Shown piece by piece: positions 1-6,440 of a DNA stretch of 50,760 nt (its first letter is position 1; each line of letters starts with the position of its first letter). The position numbers and the translations under genes were made by a program. The stretch comes from an uncultured Megasphaera sp. GTDB lineage: Bacteria > Bacillota > Negativicutes > Veillonellales > Megasphaeraceae. The notes under the pieces were generated by a model that saw only the letters and a program-made list of their open reading frames with translations, made no database searches and had not been told where the DNA came from. Location of the stretch: NCBI GenBank assembly GCA_934202965.1, contig CAKPYN010000017.1, positions 1 to 50,760 on the forward strand, written 5' to 3'.

Positions 1-68
1 CCGTGGGTCGCACGGGAATCTACGCCTGTGGAGAGAGTGTAAGCCGCAGCAGTTCCTCGGAGCTGTAG
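1..68 (+). CDS. tnpB: C-terminal end of an IS200/IS605-type TnpB (partial)
   Basis: Reading from base 3, an open frame gives a 21-residue tail beginning VGRTGIYACGESV and ending at TAG 66-68. The GxxxxYACGE pattern resembles C-terminal tails of TnpB proteins of IS200/IS605 elements, which are RNA-guided nucleases. Only the very end is in the window, so the RuvC-like active site cannot be checked. The call rests mainly on the structured right end that directly overlaps and follows it. Confidence 0.6.
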   Translation, partial: VGRTGIYACGESVSRSSSSEL

Positions 69-123
69 TGCTGTTCTTGTTGAAGCAGGAAGCTACCGCC
101 TCTGTAGGCGGGGGTACGTTCAC
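1..123 (+). mobile_element. Right end of an IS200/IS605-type element with omega-RNA region
   Basis: Bases about 44-123 hold a dense series of short hairpins: a CTGTTCTTGTTGAAGCAGG arm, then CCGCC/GGCGG around 98-111, closing with TTCAC at 119-123. This layout is the usual right end of IS605/IS1341-type elements, whose transcript also supplies the guide-scaffold (omega) RNA for TnpB. The element's body and left end are upstream of the window. The boundary at 123 is inferred from the family pattern, not from a target-site comparison. Confidence 0.6.
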
Positions 124-158
124 TAAATGAAATTGGAAAGATGCTTACTTCATTAATT

Positions 159-188
159 TTGACATTAAAACGGACTCTGTAATGGTAA
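159..188 (+). promoter_or_regulatory. Probable rfbD promoter
   Basis: A consensus -35 box TTGACA lies at 159-164, and a weak -10 (TGGTAA) lies at 183-188 after an 18-base spacer. Transcription would start near 190-195, just where the first arm of the leader structure begins. The -10 is poor, so the assignment is tentative. Confidence 0.4.
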
Positions 189-189
189 T

Positions 190-313
190 GAGGATGCAGT
201 GGTTAAATGTTAGTGATTGGTTATTAGTAGTTAGAACTAGTCACTAATGTCTAATAATTTGAAACTTGAAAATAACCAATGCATCCTCGAAAGGAGGATA
301 CATTGGTTATTTT
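190..313 (+). promoter_or_regulatory. rfbD leader: competing hairpins over ribosome binding site and start
   Basis: Bases 269-288 pair with 294-313 (19 of 20 pairs, loop 289-293), forming a long hairpin followed by T310-T314, so it has the look of an intrinsic terminator. Its right arm contains the rfbD ribosome binding site AAGGAGG (291-297) and the TTG start (303-305). Upstream, 190-205 can pair with 273-288 (15 of 16), which would break the hairpin and free the start. A smaller stem (TTAGTGA 211-217 with TCACTAA 241-247) sits between. This is the geometry of an attenuator or riboswitch. No ligand class is recognised. Confidence 0.6.
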
Positions 314-1217
314 TGTAACAGGTGTCAATGGGCAGCTAGGGCATGATGTGATGAATGAATTGGCAAAACGAGGGTATACTGGGATTGGCAGTGACTTGGC
401 GCCTGCCTATAGCGGGATTGCCGATGGTTCGGCTGTAACAACGATGCCGTATTTGTCTTTGGATATTACGGATCAAAAGGCTGTACAGGAAACGATTTCT
501 CGTGTGCATCCCGATGCGGTCATTCATTGCGCGGCTTGGACGGCAGTGGATTTGGCAGAAGACGATGACAAAATTGCCAAAGTACGGGCTGTCAATGCCA
601 ACGGCACGCAGTATATTGCGTCAGCCTGCAAAGGGATAGACTGTAAGATGGTATATATTAGTACGGATTACGTATTTGACGGTCAGGGGACGACGCCATG
701 GCAGCCGGACTGCAAGGACTATAAGCCACTGAATGTATATGGCCAGACCAAACTGGAAGGGGAATTGGCCGTAGCCAACACGCTGGAAAAATACTTTATC
801 GTCCGCATTGCTTGGGTATTTGGCCAAAACGGCAAGAATTTTATTAAAACGATGTTGAATGTTGGCAAAACCCATGACACCGTGCGTGTTGTCAATGATC
901 AGATTGGTACGCCGACGTATACGCTGGATTTGGCGCGGCTGTTGGTCGATATGATAGAAACCGACAAATACGGGTATTACCATGCGACGAATGAAGGCGG
1001 CTATATTTCATGGTATGATTTTACGTGTGAAATTTTCCGTCAAGCAGGCTACACGACAAAAGTGATTCCCGTTACGACGGCTGAATACGGTTTGTCCAAG
1101 GCAGCCCGTCCTTTTAACAGCCGGCTGGATAAACGCAAGCTGAAAGAAAACGGATTTATGCCGCTTCCGGATTGGAAAGATGCCGTTCGACGGTATTTGG
1201 AAGCGATTCGTGCGTAA
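303..1217 (+). CDS. rfbD: dTDP-4-dehydrorhamnose reductase
   Basis: RfbD/RmlD catalyses the last step of dTDP-L-rhamnose synthesis, the NAD(P)H-dependent reduction of the 4-keto group, supplying rhamnose for surface polysaccharides. The protein (304 aa) is an extended short-chain dehydrogenase: GVNGQLG at residues 7-13 is the Rossmann dinucleotide loop, and the catalytic YxxxK pair is Y146/K150 in VYGQTK. I chose the TTG at 303 because AAGGAGG lies five bases upstream. An ATG at 279 would have no binding site and lies inside the leader hairpin. rfbC follows 57 bases later, so the two are probably co-transcribed. The genes rfbA and rfbB are not next to them. Length is normal for the family. 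Confidence 0.95.
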   Translation: MVIFVTGVNGQLGHDVMNELAKRGYTGIGSDLAPAYSGIADGSAVTTMPYLSLDITDQKAVQETISRVHPDAVIHCAAWTAVDLAEDDDKIAKVRAVNANGTQYIASACKGIDCKMVYISTDYVFDGQGTTPWQPDCKDYKPLNVYGQTKLEGELAVANTLEKYFIVRIAWVFGQNGKNFIKTMLNVGKTHDTVRVVNDQIGTPTYTLDLARLLVDMIETDKYGYYHATNEGGYISWYDFTCEIFRQAGYTTKVIPVTTAEYGLSKAARPFNSRLDKRKLKENGFMPLPDWKDAVRRYLEAIRA

Positions 1218-1274
1218 GTATTCGTACGGACAAAAATCATGTGAGATACATTTTTTACTAAAGGAGATAGTACG

Positions 1275-1883
1275 ATGGGGCAGATACAGGTTGAAAAGAA
1301 TGTCGGTGGTATAGAAGGATTATGCGTCATTACACCGACTGTGCATGGTGATGGACGCGGCTATTTTATGGAAACATATAATCAGAAAGATATGGAAGAA
1401 GCTGGTTTTCGTATCCAATTTGTCCAGGACAATCAGTCGATGTCTACGAAAGGCGTACTGCGGGGGCTTCATTTTCAAAAGCATTTTCCCCAATGCAAAT
1501 TAGTGCGGGCTGTTCGTGGCAGTGTGTTTGATGTGGCCGTCGATTTGCGCCGTGATTCGAACACATTTGGTAAGTGGTATGGCGTAACATTGACAGAAGA
1601 AAATAAAAAACAGTTTCTCATTCCCGAAGGCTTTGCCCATGGGTTCCTTGTACTTAGCGATGTTGCCGAATTTTGCTATAAAGTCAATGATTTTTGGCAT
1701 CCCAATGACGAAGGCGGCATGGCGTGGAACGACCCGGAAATCGGAATTCAGTGGCCTAAGCTAACAGGCCCATACCAAGGAACGCCAAGTGCGGCCGGAT
1801 ACTGCTTGGAAAACGGCACGCCGCTCAATCTTAGCGATAAAGACCAGAAATGGCTGGGATTAAAGGATACGTTTACGTTTTAG
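1275..1883 (+). CDS. rfbC: dTDP-4-dehydrorhamnose 3,5-epimerase
   Basis: RfbC/RmlC converts dTDP-4-dehydro-6-deoxyglucose to the rhamno epimer, the step before RfbD. The 202-aa cupin-type protein shows the family landmarks: HGDxRGYF near residue 24, the catalytic histidine H66 in VLRGLHFQ, LIPEGFAHGF at 115-124, the conserved tyrosine Y135, and WNDPEIGI at 151-158 with the aspartate of the His-Asp dyad. AAGGAGAT precedes the ATG. It lies directly behind rfbD and completes a two-gene tail of a rhamnose pathway. Length is slightly above the usual 180-190 residues. Confidence 0.96.
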   Translation: MGQIQVEKNVGGIEGLCVITPTVHGDGRGYFMETYNQKDMEEAGFRIQFVQDNQSMSTKGVLRGLHFQKHFPQCKLVRAVRGSVFDVAVDLRRDSNTFGKWYGVTLTEENKKQFLIPEGFAHGFLVLSDVAEFCYKVNDFWHPNDEGGMAWNDPEIGIQWPKLTGPYQGTPSAAGYCLENGTPLNLSDKDQKWLGLKDTFTF

Positions 1884-1959
1884 ACAGCGATTTCGTTCCG
1901 ATCGCAGAAATGAGAAGATGTAAAGAATATTTGTATTGAGAAACGCATATAGAATAAAC

Positions 1960-2007
1960 CAAGAACCTCCTGACCAGTGTATATGACACACGGTCAGGAG
2001 GTTCTTG
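1960..2007 (+). promoter_or_regulatory. Long palindrome holding the antitoxin ribosome binding site
   Basis: Bases 1960-1975 and 1992-2007 are perfect inverted repeats (16 bp), with a further GTGT/ACAC pairing inside. The right arm contains AGGAGG (1996-2001), the only ribosome binding site for the gene starting at TTG 2012. A -10-like TAGAAT at 1950-1955 would start transcription near the palindrome. It may be the operator bound by the antitoxin, an RNA hairpin that limits translation, a terminator for rfbDC, or a mix of these. Confidence 0.5.
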
Positions 2008-2011
2008 TATC

Positions 2012-2248
2012 TTGCCATCGAAACATACACTTTCTATTCGATTAACAGATGAAGAACGCAAATTAGCGGACAGCTATGCAAAGTTGCATTCTATGACAGT
2101 GGGAGAAGCATGTAAACGCGCGTTATTTGAACGAATTGATGAAGAATATGATCGGGCTGTTTTTGAAGAAGCCTATCGGGATTATGTAAAAGATGGAAAG
2201 AAAAGCAGAACTATGGAGGGAGATAGGCGAATAATATGTATTCTATAG
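2012..2248 (+). CDS. RelB/DinJ-type antitoxin
   Basis: A 78-aa protein starting with a TTG. Residues 5-30 (HTLSIRLTDEERKLADSYAK) are the ribbon-helix-helix DNA-binding segment of the RelB antitoxins found in Firmicutes. The acidic middle (EEYDRAVFEEAYRDYVKDGKK) is the usual toxin-binding linker. In the family it neutralises the RelE-type toxin and represses its own operon. It overlaps the toxin gene by 13 bases, typical of a co-translated pair. The last residues after KKSR look unlike the family and may have drifted. The unusual start region is described under the palindrome. Confidence 0.8.
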   Translation: MPSKHTLSIRLTDEERKLADSYAKLHSMTVGEACKRALFERIDEEYDRAVFEEAYRDYVKDGKKSRTMEGDRRIICIL

Positions 2249-2463
2249 AAATAACCACTCGATTTGATAGAGAATTTAAGAAGCTGGACAAATATACACA
2301 ACGCATGATGAAATCTTGGATTGAAAAAAATTTAGTGGGATGTGAAAACCTAAGGATTCATGGGAAAGGATTAACAGCGAATCGAAGTTACCGTATTGGC
2401 GATTATCGTCTAATTTGTCAAATTCAAGACGAACGGCTTGTTATATTAGCATTACCAATTTAA
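2236..2463 (+). CDS. RelE/ParE-family toxin, apparently C-terminally short
   Basis: The 75-aa protein fits the RelE fold: MYSIEITTRFDREFKKLDK at the N-terminus, then HGKGL, YRIGDYRLICQIQDERLVILAL. RelE toxins cut mRNA in the ribosome. Family members normally continue after the last beta strand with a G-H-R-x-x-x-Y tail that carries catalytic residues. Here the frame stops after LALPI, so that tail is missing. The toxin may be inactive, or the loss may be a recent frameshift. It pairs with the overlapping antitoxin gene. Confidence 0.75.
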   Translation: MYSIEITTRFDREFKKLDKYTQRMMKSWIEKNLVGCENLRIHGKGLTANRSYRIGDYRLICQIQDERLVILALPI

Positions 2464-2493
2464 ATTATTTGTATCTGGAGGACTGACAGGCAT

Positions 2494-2727
2494 ATGGATC
2501 ATGATGATTTTAGCGAAAAAGCATTGCAAGAAGTAATGACGGCATCTGAGGCAGCAGTATTGTGGGGAAAGGCGCCTATAACAGTGCAACAGGCATGTAA
2601 AGGTTATGCTAAGATTCCGCCTAGAATGAAACATACTGAATCTCGGAAAGCGGGAAAGACTTGGCTAGTAATGAAAACCGGCATGGAACGGGTATTCGGA
2701 CCACAGCCACAGACTAAAACAGAATAA
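2494..2727 (+). CDS. Small helix-turn-helix protein
   Basis: A 77-aa protein with an MTASEAAVLWGKAPITVQQA helix-turn-helix of the MerR/excisionase kind, followed by a wing-like KAGKTWLVMKTGMERVFG. Proteins of this type are common beside toxin-antitoxin pairs and in mobile regions of Firmicutes, but a specific role is not known to me. It follows the relE-like gene by 30 bases behind GGAGG, so it may be the third gene of that operon. A terminator follows at once. Confidence 0.6.
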   Translation: MDHDDFSEKALQEVMTASEAAVLWGKAPITVQQACKGYAKIPPRMKHTESRKAGKTWLVMKTGMERVFGPQPQTKTE

Positions 2728-2776
2728 AAAAGTCCCGTCAGAGTAGTGTTTCTAATTTGGCGGGATTTTTTTTGTT
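2726..2776 (+). terminator. Intrinsic terminator after the TA/HTH operon
   Basis: TCCCGTC (2733-2739) pairs with GGCGGGA (2759-2765) and is followed by a run of eight T. The flanking A-run and T-run extend the stem. Confidence 0.8.
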
Positions 2777-2845
2777 ATGAATATGTGTTTTATATAATTA
2801 CACCAATTTTTACATATTTCTATCGAAATAAGCGGCAAAGTAAAA

Positions 2846-2881
2846 AATAAGCGGTCTCACATTGCTGTGAAACCGCTTATT
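2846..2881 (-). terminator. Hairpin downstream of tRNA-Arg
   Basis: AATAAGCGGT (2846-2855) pairs with ACCGCTTATT (2872-2881), and TCACA/TGTGA extend the stem inward around TTGC. It lies six bases beyond the CCA end of the minus-strand tRNA. On the minus strand the stem is followed by TTTTTTA, so it is a good terminator for the tRNA. Confidence 0.75.
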
Positions 2882-2886
2882 ACCTG

Positions 2887-2961
2887 TGGTGCGCCTAGAA
2901 GGATTCGAACCTTCGCACCCGGTTCCGGAGACCGGTGCTCTATCCCCTGAGCTATAGGCGC
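2887..2961 (-). tRNA. tRNA-Arg (anticodon CCG)
   Basis: On the minus strand the acceptor arms GCGCCTA and TAGGCGC pair perfectly. The D arm (GCTC/GAGC), anticodon arm (CCGGT, loop CTCCGGA, ACCGG) and T arm (GAAGG TTCGAAT CCTTC) all fold. The loop gives anticodon CCG, reading CGG arginine codons. The CCA end is encoded (TGG at 2887-2889 on the plus strand). The variable loop is short (4 nt). Confidence 0.97.
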
Positions 2962-3134
2962 ATGTATCTGATACATCGCATAGCGAATACTTCACTATAT
3001 TAACACATCGTATGATAAAAAACAAGGGTATATAGGTATTTATTTATAAAATAGAAACAGAAGGAGGTTCGGCCGCATAAGTATATCCAAACGTATATAT
3101 TTTGTAATACTATCTACTAAATAAATATTATTAG

Positions 3135-3178
3135 TTGATTATTTTTAAAAATCATGTATAATATACATGTAATACATG
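3135..3178 (+). promoter_or_regulatory. etfBA promoter with two overlapping palindromes
   Basis: TTGATT (3135-3140) and TATAAT (3157-3162) are separated by 16 bases, a strong vegetative promoter. The -10 lies inside a perfect 17-base palindrome (CATGTATA-A-TATACATG, 3153-3169), which shares its last four bases with a second one (CATGTA-A-TACATG, 3166-3178). Their position over the -10 and start site suits a repressor operator. The regulator is unknown. Confidence 0.6.
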
Positions 3179-3211
3179 ACATACATCTCGTTTGGTGAAG
3201 GAGGTATATAT

Positions 3212-3997
3212 ATGAATATTGTTGTATTAGTAAAACAAGTACCGGCTGTATCGGATATACATATGGATGCAAAAGAGAATAATTTGGTTCGTATTGGCGC
3301 GCCGTCTATGTTAAATCCCGTAGACGCCCATGCCATCGAAGCTGGCGTGGCGTTAAAAGAAGCTATAGGAGGAACGGTCACGTTGCTGACGATGGGGAAT
3401 GCAACGGTCGTAGACATTCTTCGTGATGGTATTGCCAAGGGAGCCGATGCGGGTGTGCTTGTTTCGGATGAACGCATGGCTGGTTCAGATACGCTGGCAA
3501 CGGGCAGAATACTTGCCAAAGCGATTAAAAAAATCGGCAGTGCCGATATCGTGCTGACAGGCAAACAGTCAACCGATGGTGAAACAGGACAGATTCCGCC
3601 GATTATTGCCCAGCAATTAGGAATGTCCTTGCTTTCGTATGCTACGTCTCTTCAGATAGATAATGCAACCGTTTTAGGAACTCGTAAGAATGAAGATTGT
3701 GTGGAAACGGTGCAAGTATCGCTGCCGGCAGTATGTTCTGTCATGGAAAGCATCAATACGCCGCGGGCTCCTAAAATCCGAGATGCCATGAAAGCGAAAA
3801 AAGCCGTATTTACGGTATGGCGGCTGGAAGATTTGGGATTGACACCGCACGATGCAGGGATAACGGGTTCAGCAACCAAGGTAACGTCTGTATTTGCTCC
3901 TGCGCCGGAACCGGTAGGAACGATGCTGCAAGGCGATTCGACAGCGGATGCTGTACGGCAGTTAGCAGATTTATTACGGACGAAAAATCGGATATAA
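3212..3997 (+). CDS. etfB: Electron transfer flavoprotein, beta subunit
   Basis: EtfB (261 aa) forms a heterodimer with EtfA that moves electrons between acyl-CoA dehydrogenases or NADH and their partners. The sequence has the FixA-type start MNIVVLVKQVPAVSD, NPVDAHAIEAGVALKE, the GADAGVLVSDE strand, and the nucleotide-binding ADIVLTGKQSTDGETGQIPP. I chose ATG 3212 because GGAGG lies just upstream; a longer frame from 3176 lacks a binding site. etfA follows 13 bases later. No acyl-CoA dehydrogenase gene is adjacent, so the partner is unknown, and bifurcating activity cannot be judged. Confidence 0.95.
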   Translation: MNIVVLVKQVPAVSDIHMDAKENNLVRIGAPSMLNPVDAHAIEAGVALKEAIGGTVTLLTMGNATVVDILRDGIAKGADAGVLVSDERMAGSDTLATGRILAKAIKKIGSADIVLTGKQSTDGETGQIPPIIAQQLGMSLLSYATSLQIDNATVLGTRKNEDCVETVQVSLPAVCSVMESINTPRAPKIRDAMKAKKAVFTVWRLEDLGLTPHDAGITGSATKVTSVFAPAPEPVGTMLQGDSTADAVRQLADLLRTKNRI

Positions 3998-4010
3998 GGA
4001 GGGATACAGA

Positions 4011-5006
4011 ATGGAATGGAATAACGCAGTTTGGGTATATGGTGAAATCCGACACGATACGTTACGTTCGACAAGTATAGAATTATTGGGGAAAGGACGT
4101 GCATTAGCGGATGCACGCCAGGCTTCATTGGTCATGGTGCTCTTGGGAAGTCAGGCTGAATCGTTAGCGCATACGGCTGTTTCATATGGCGCAGACGGCG
4201 TGATCATTGTGCCTCAGCCGGAATATACGGCTTTTCATGCAACGCGATATGCCCAGGCATTGGCTACATTATCCCGTAAATATACACCGCAGGTTATTTT
4301 AATCGGTGCTTCGCCGGATGGCCGTGATTTGGGCGGCCGCTTGTCTGCGGTACTGCAGGTTGGACTGGCAGCAGATTGTATTGATGTATATTACGGTGGC
4401 GACGATGATACACTGACTTGGGTTCGCCCGACTTATACGGGGAAATTGTTTGCTAATATTCAGATGGCAACACGGCCGCAACTAGCAACGATTCGTGAAC
4501 ATACTTTTCATGCCCCTGCCTCGGATGCAAAACGAGAAGGAACGATTATACCAGAAACAGTTGCTGTTGGTGATGTACCTGCATACACGATTATAAAATC
4601 GATACCGTTACCACCGCAAGATCAGAAAATCGATTTGGAACATGCCGATATTGTCGTGGGAGCTGGACGCGGTGTCGGTGATGAACAAGGCATGCAGCGT
4701 GTGCAAGCCTTTGCTGATGCGATTGGAGCCGCTTTTGGCGTTTCGAAACCGTTAGTAGATAATGGCTGGGCAACGCATGATATACAGATTGGTATTACGG
4801 GTAAAAAAATAGCCCCCAAGCTCTATATTGCCTTAGGGATTTCCGGTGCGATTCAGCATAAATTAGGCGTTCAGGATGCCAACGTGATTGTGGCTGTCAA
4901 TACCGATCCAGATGCGCCGATTTTTAAATTTGCTCATTATGGTATCGTTGGCGACGTATGGGATGCCCTGCCCGTATTAGAAGAAATACTGAAAAAACGA
5001 GCATAA
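4011..5006 (+). CDS. etfA: Electron transfer flavoprotein, alpha subunit
   Basis: EtfA (331 aa) carries FAD. The N-terminal ETF domain includes VILIGASPDGRDLGGRLSA. The C-terminal FAD domain shows VVGAGRGVGDEQGMQ, then QIGITGKKIAPKLYIALGIS, and GAIQHKLGVQDANVIVAVN, ending in DAPIFKFAHYGIVGD, all hallmarks of the family. There is no N-terminal ferredoxin extension. AAGGAGGG precedes the ATG. With etfB it makes a two-gene operon ending in the hairpin at 5039. Confidence 0.96.
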   Translation: MEWNNAVWVYGEIRHDTLRSTSIELLGKGRALADARQASLVMVLLGSQAESLAHTAVSYGADGVIIVPQPEYTAFHATRYAQALATLSRKYTPQVILIGASPDGRDLGGRLSAVLQVGLAADCIDVYYGGDDDTLTWVRPTYTGKLFANIQMATRPQLATIREHTFHAPASDAKREGTIIPETVAVGDVPAYTIIKSIPLPPQDQKIDLEHADIVVGAGRGVGDEQGMQRVQAFADAIGAAFGVSKPLVDNGWATHDIQIGITGKKIAPKLYIALGISGAIQHKLGVQDANVIVAVNTDPDAPIFKFAHYGIVGDVWDALPVLEEILKKRA

Positions 5007-5038
5007 GATACATTATATATGTTATGTGAAAAATAATG

Positions 5039-5093
5039 GGGACTGTAACAAAAGGAGAAGGTTTCATTCATTTTGTTGCAGTCCCTTTGTCAT
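5039..5093 (+). terminator. Terminator after etfBA
   Basis: Bases 5039-5053 pair with 5071-5085 (15 bp, one G-T wobble). The T tract is short. After it, 5118-5150 holds two further small palindromes (GGTGCC/GGCACC and CCTCG/CGAGG) of unknown meaning. Confidence 0.7.
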
Positions 5094-5240
5094 ACCCTTT
5101 TACGTGTATCCGTTGTGGTGCCAGGGCCGGCACCTCGTATCGAGGTTAGGGTACGTTGAAAAACGCAGGTATGATATAATACGTATATATGGGCTATATA
5201 CTGTATCGTCAGCTATGTATCCCCAAAGGAGGTATATCAA

Positions 5241-5621
5241 ATGGGACTTTTTAATGGATTAATGGGACATGCCAGTGAAATTGATGCAGAAGAAGTACGG
5301 GAAAAATACGCGCCCATGCTCATGCGGGGCGAACTGATTAATCAGGCCTATAAAATCGTTCGCGATATGTGGATTTTTACGAACTGTCGATTAATTATCG
5401 TCAATGTCCAGGGCATGACAGGGAAAAAAGTCGAGTATCATTCCATTCCGTATCGCAATATTACGCATTTTTCTGTCGAATCAGCCGGTAATTTTGATTT
5501 GGATGCAGAACTTAACATTTGGGTCAATGGGATGGGAACGGAAGCGATTACGCAAAAATTCAGCACGGACACCAATATTTATAAGATCCAAGCCTTGCTG
5601 GCTGCCTATGTGATGGGATAA
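5241..5621 (+). CDS. Bacterial PH-domain protein
   Basis: The 126-aa protein matches the bacterial pleckstrin-homology domain (bPH_1, DUF1696) over most of its length: YAPMLMRGELINQAYKIVRD, then FTNCRLIIVNVQGMTGKKV, YHSIPYRNITHFSVESAG, and the closing NIYKIQALLAAYVM helix. There is no signal or membrane segment. Its function is not established; family members are often stress related. AAAGGAGGT precedes the ATG, and it stands alone between the etf terminator and pyrK. Confidence 0.85.
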   Translation: MGLFNGLMGHASEIDAEEVREKYAPMLMRGELINQAYKIVRDMWIFTNCRLIIVNVQGMTGKKVEYHSIPYRNITHFSVESAGNFDLDAELNIWVNGMGTEAITQKFSTDTNIYKIQALLAAYVMG

Positions 5622-5678
5622 TGCTGCAAAATATGATACAATACAAGCAGAGTATGAATAGGAAGGATGGAGAAACAG

Positions 5679-6440
5679 GTGAAGAAATTTTTAGAAGAAT
5701 CTGCCATTGTAATCAATGAAGCGATTATTCCTGATGTTTGGAAAATGGTTTTCCATGCACCGCAAATTGCCGCAGCAGCAAAGCCCGGTCAATTTGTCAA
5801 TGTGCAAAAAACAGAAGGGAAAACTTTTTTGCGTCGTCCCTTTGGGATTGTCGATGCTGATACGAAAGCAGGTACGGTGACGATTATTTATCGACTGGTT
5901 GGCAAAGGAACCCATGAAATGGCGGCCATGAAAACGGGCGAAACGATTAGTGTCGAAGGCCCTTTGGGAGAGGGTGTATTTACGACGGCTCCCGGCAAAG
6001 CCTTATTAGTTGGCGGCGGTGTGGGATTGGCTCCGCTTATTTTCCTGGCGAAGACATTGGATCATCCTGTTGTATTGGTTGGCGGCAAAACAGCGTCGGA
6101 AACATTTTGGACGAAGTTCTTTGAACCCTATGCCGATACGGTGTATGTAACGACTGATGACGGCTCACTGGGCATCAAAGGATTTGCCGTACAGGCACTG
6201 CCGACTATTTTTGCCAAGCATCCCATCGATCGCGTATCGACCTGCGGCCCGACGGTCATGATGAAAACGATTGCCGAAGCGTCTGAAAAAGCCGGCATTG
6301 CTTGTGAAGTATCCATGGAAAAGCGCATGGCCTGCGGCATTGGCGTTTGTCTGGGTTGTACATTTGAAAGCAAAGTGAGCGGCAAACGGTATAAAGTTTG
6401 CGCAGACGGTCCTGTATTTTCGGCAAAGGAGGTCTTCTAA
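5679..6440 (+). CDS. pyrK: Dihydroorotate dehydrogenase electron-transfer subunit
   Basis: PyrK passes electrons from the class 1B dihydroorotate dehydrogenase to NAD+. The N-terminal ferredoxin-reductase domain has FLRRPFGIVD (FAD binding) and LLVGGGVGLAPL (NAD binding). The C-terminal [2Fe-2S] cluster ligands are C219, C224, C227 and C241 (MACGIGVCLGC...KVC). I prefer the GTG at 5679, with GGAG seven bases upstream, over the ATG at 5667, which abuts its AAGGA. An extended -10 (TGATACAAT, 5634-5642) may serve as a promoter. The stop overlaps the pyrD start, implying translational coupling. Confidence 0.95.
   Translation: MKKFLEESAIVINEAIIPDVWKMVFHAPQIAAAAKPGQFVNVQKTEGKTFLRRPFGIVDADTKAGTVTIIYRLVGKGTHEMAAMKTGETISVEGPLGEGVFTTAPGKALLVGGGVGLAPLIFLAKTLDHPVVLVGGKTASETFWTKFFEPYADTVYVTTDDGSLGIKGFAVQALPTIFAKHPIDRVSTCGPTVMMKTIAEASEKAGIACEVSMEKRMACGIGVCLGCTFESKVSGKRYKVCADGPVFSAKEVF

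Noticed and set aside
2887..2961. tRNA-Arg as the prophage attachment site
   Set aside because: The integrase and phage genes start 4.4 kb away, after pyrD, and there is no second copy of the tRNA end near 7360.
5118..5150. Riboswitch before the PH-domain gene
   Set aside because: The two short palindromes do not form any known aptamer and the spacing to the start is large. I see nothing beyond simple inverted repeats.
5026..5262. Plus-strand open frame between etfA and the PH-domain gene
   Set aside because: It runs through the terminator and overlaps the PH gene start in another frame. The codon content is not protein-like.
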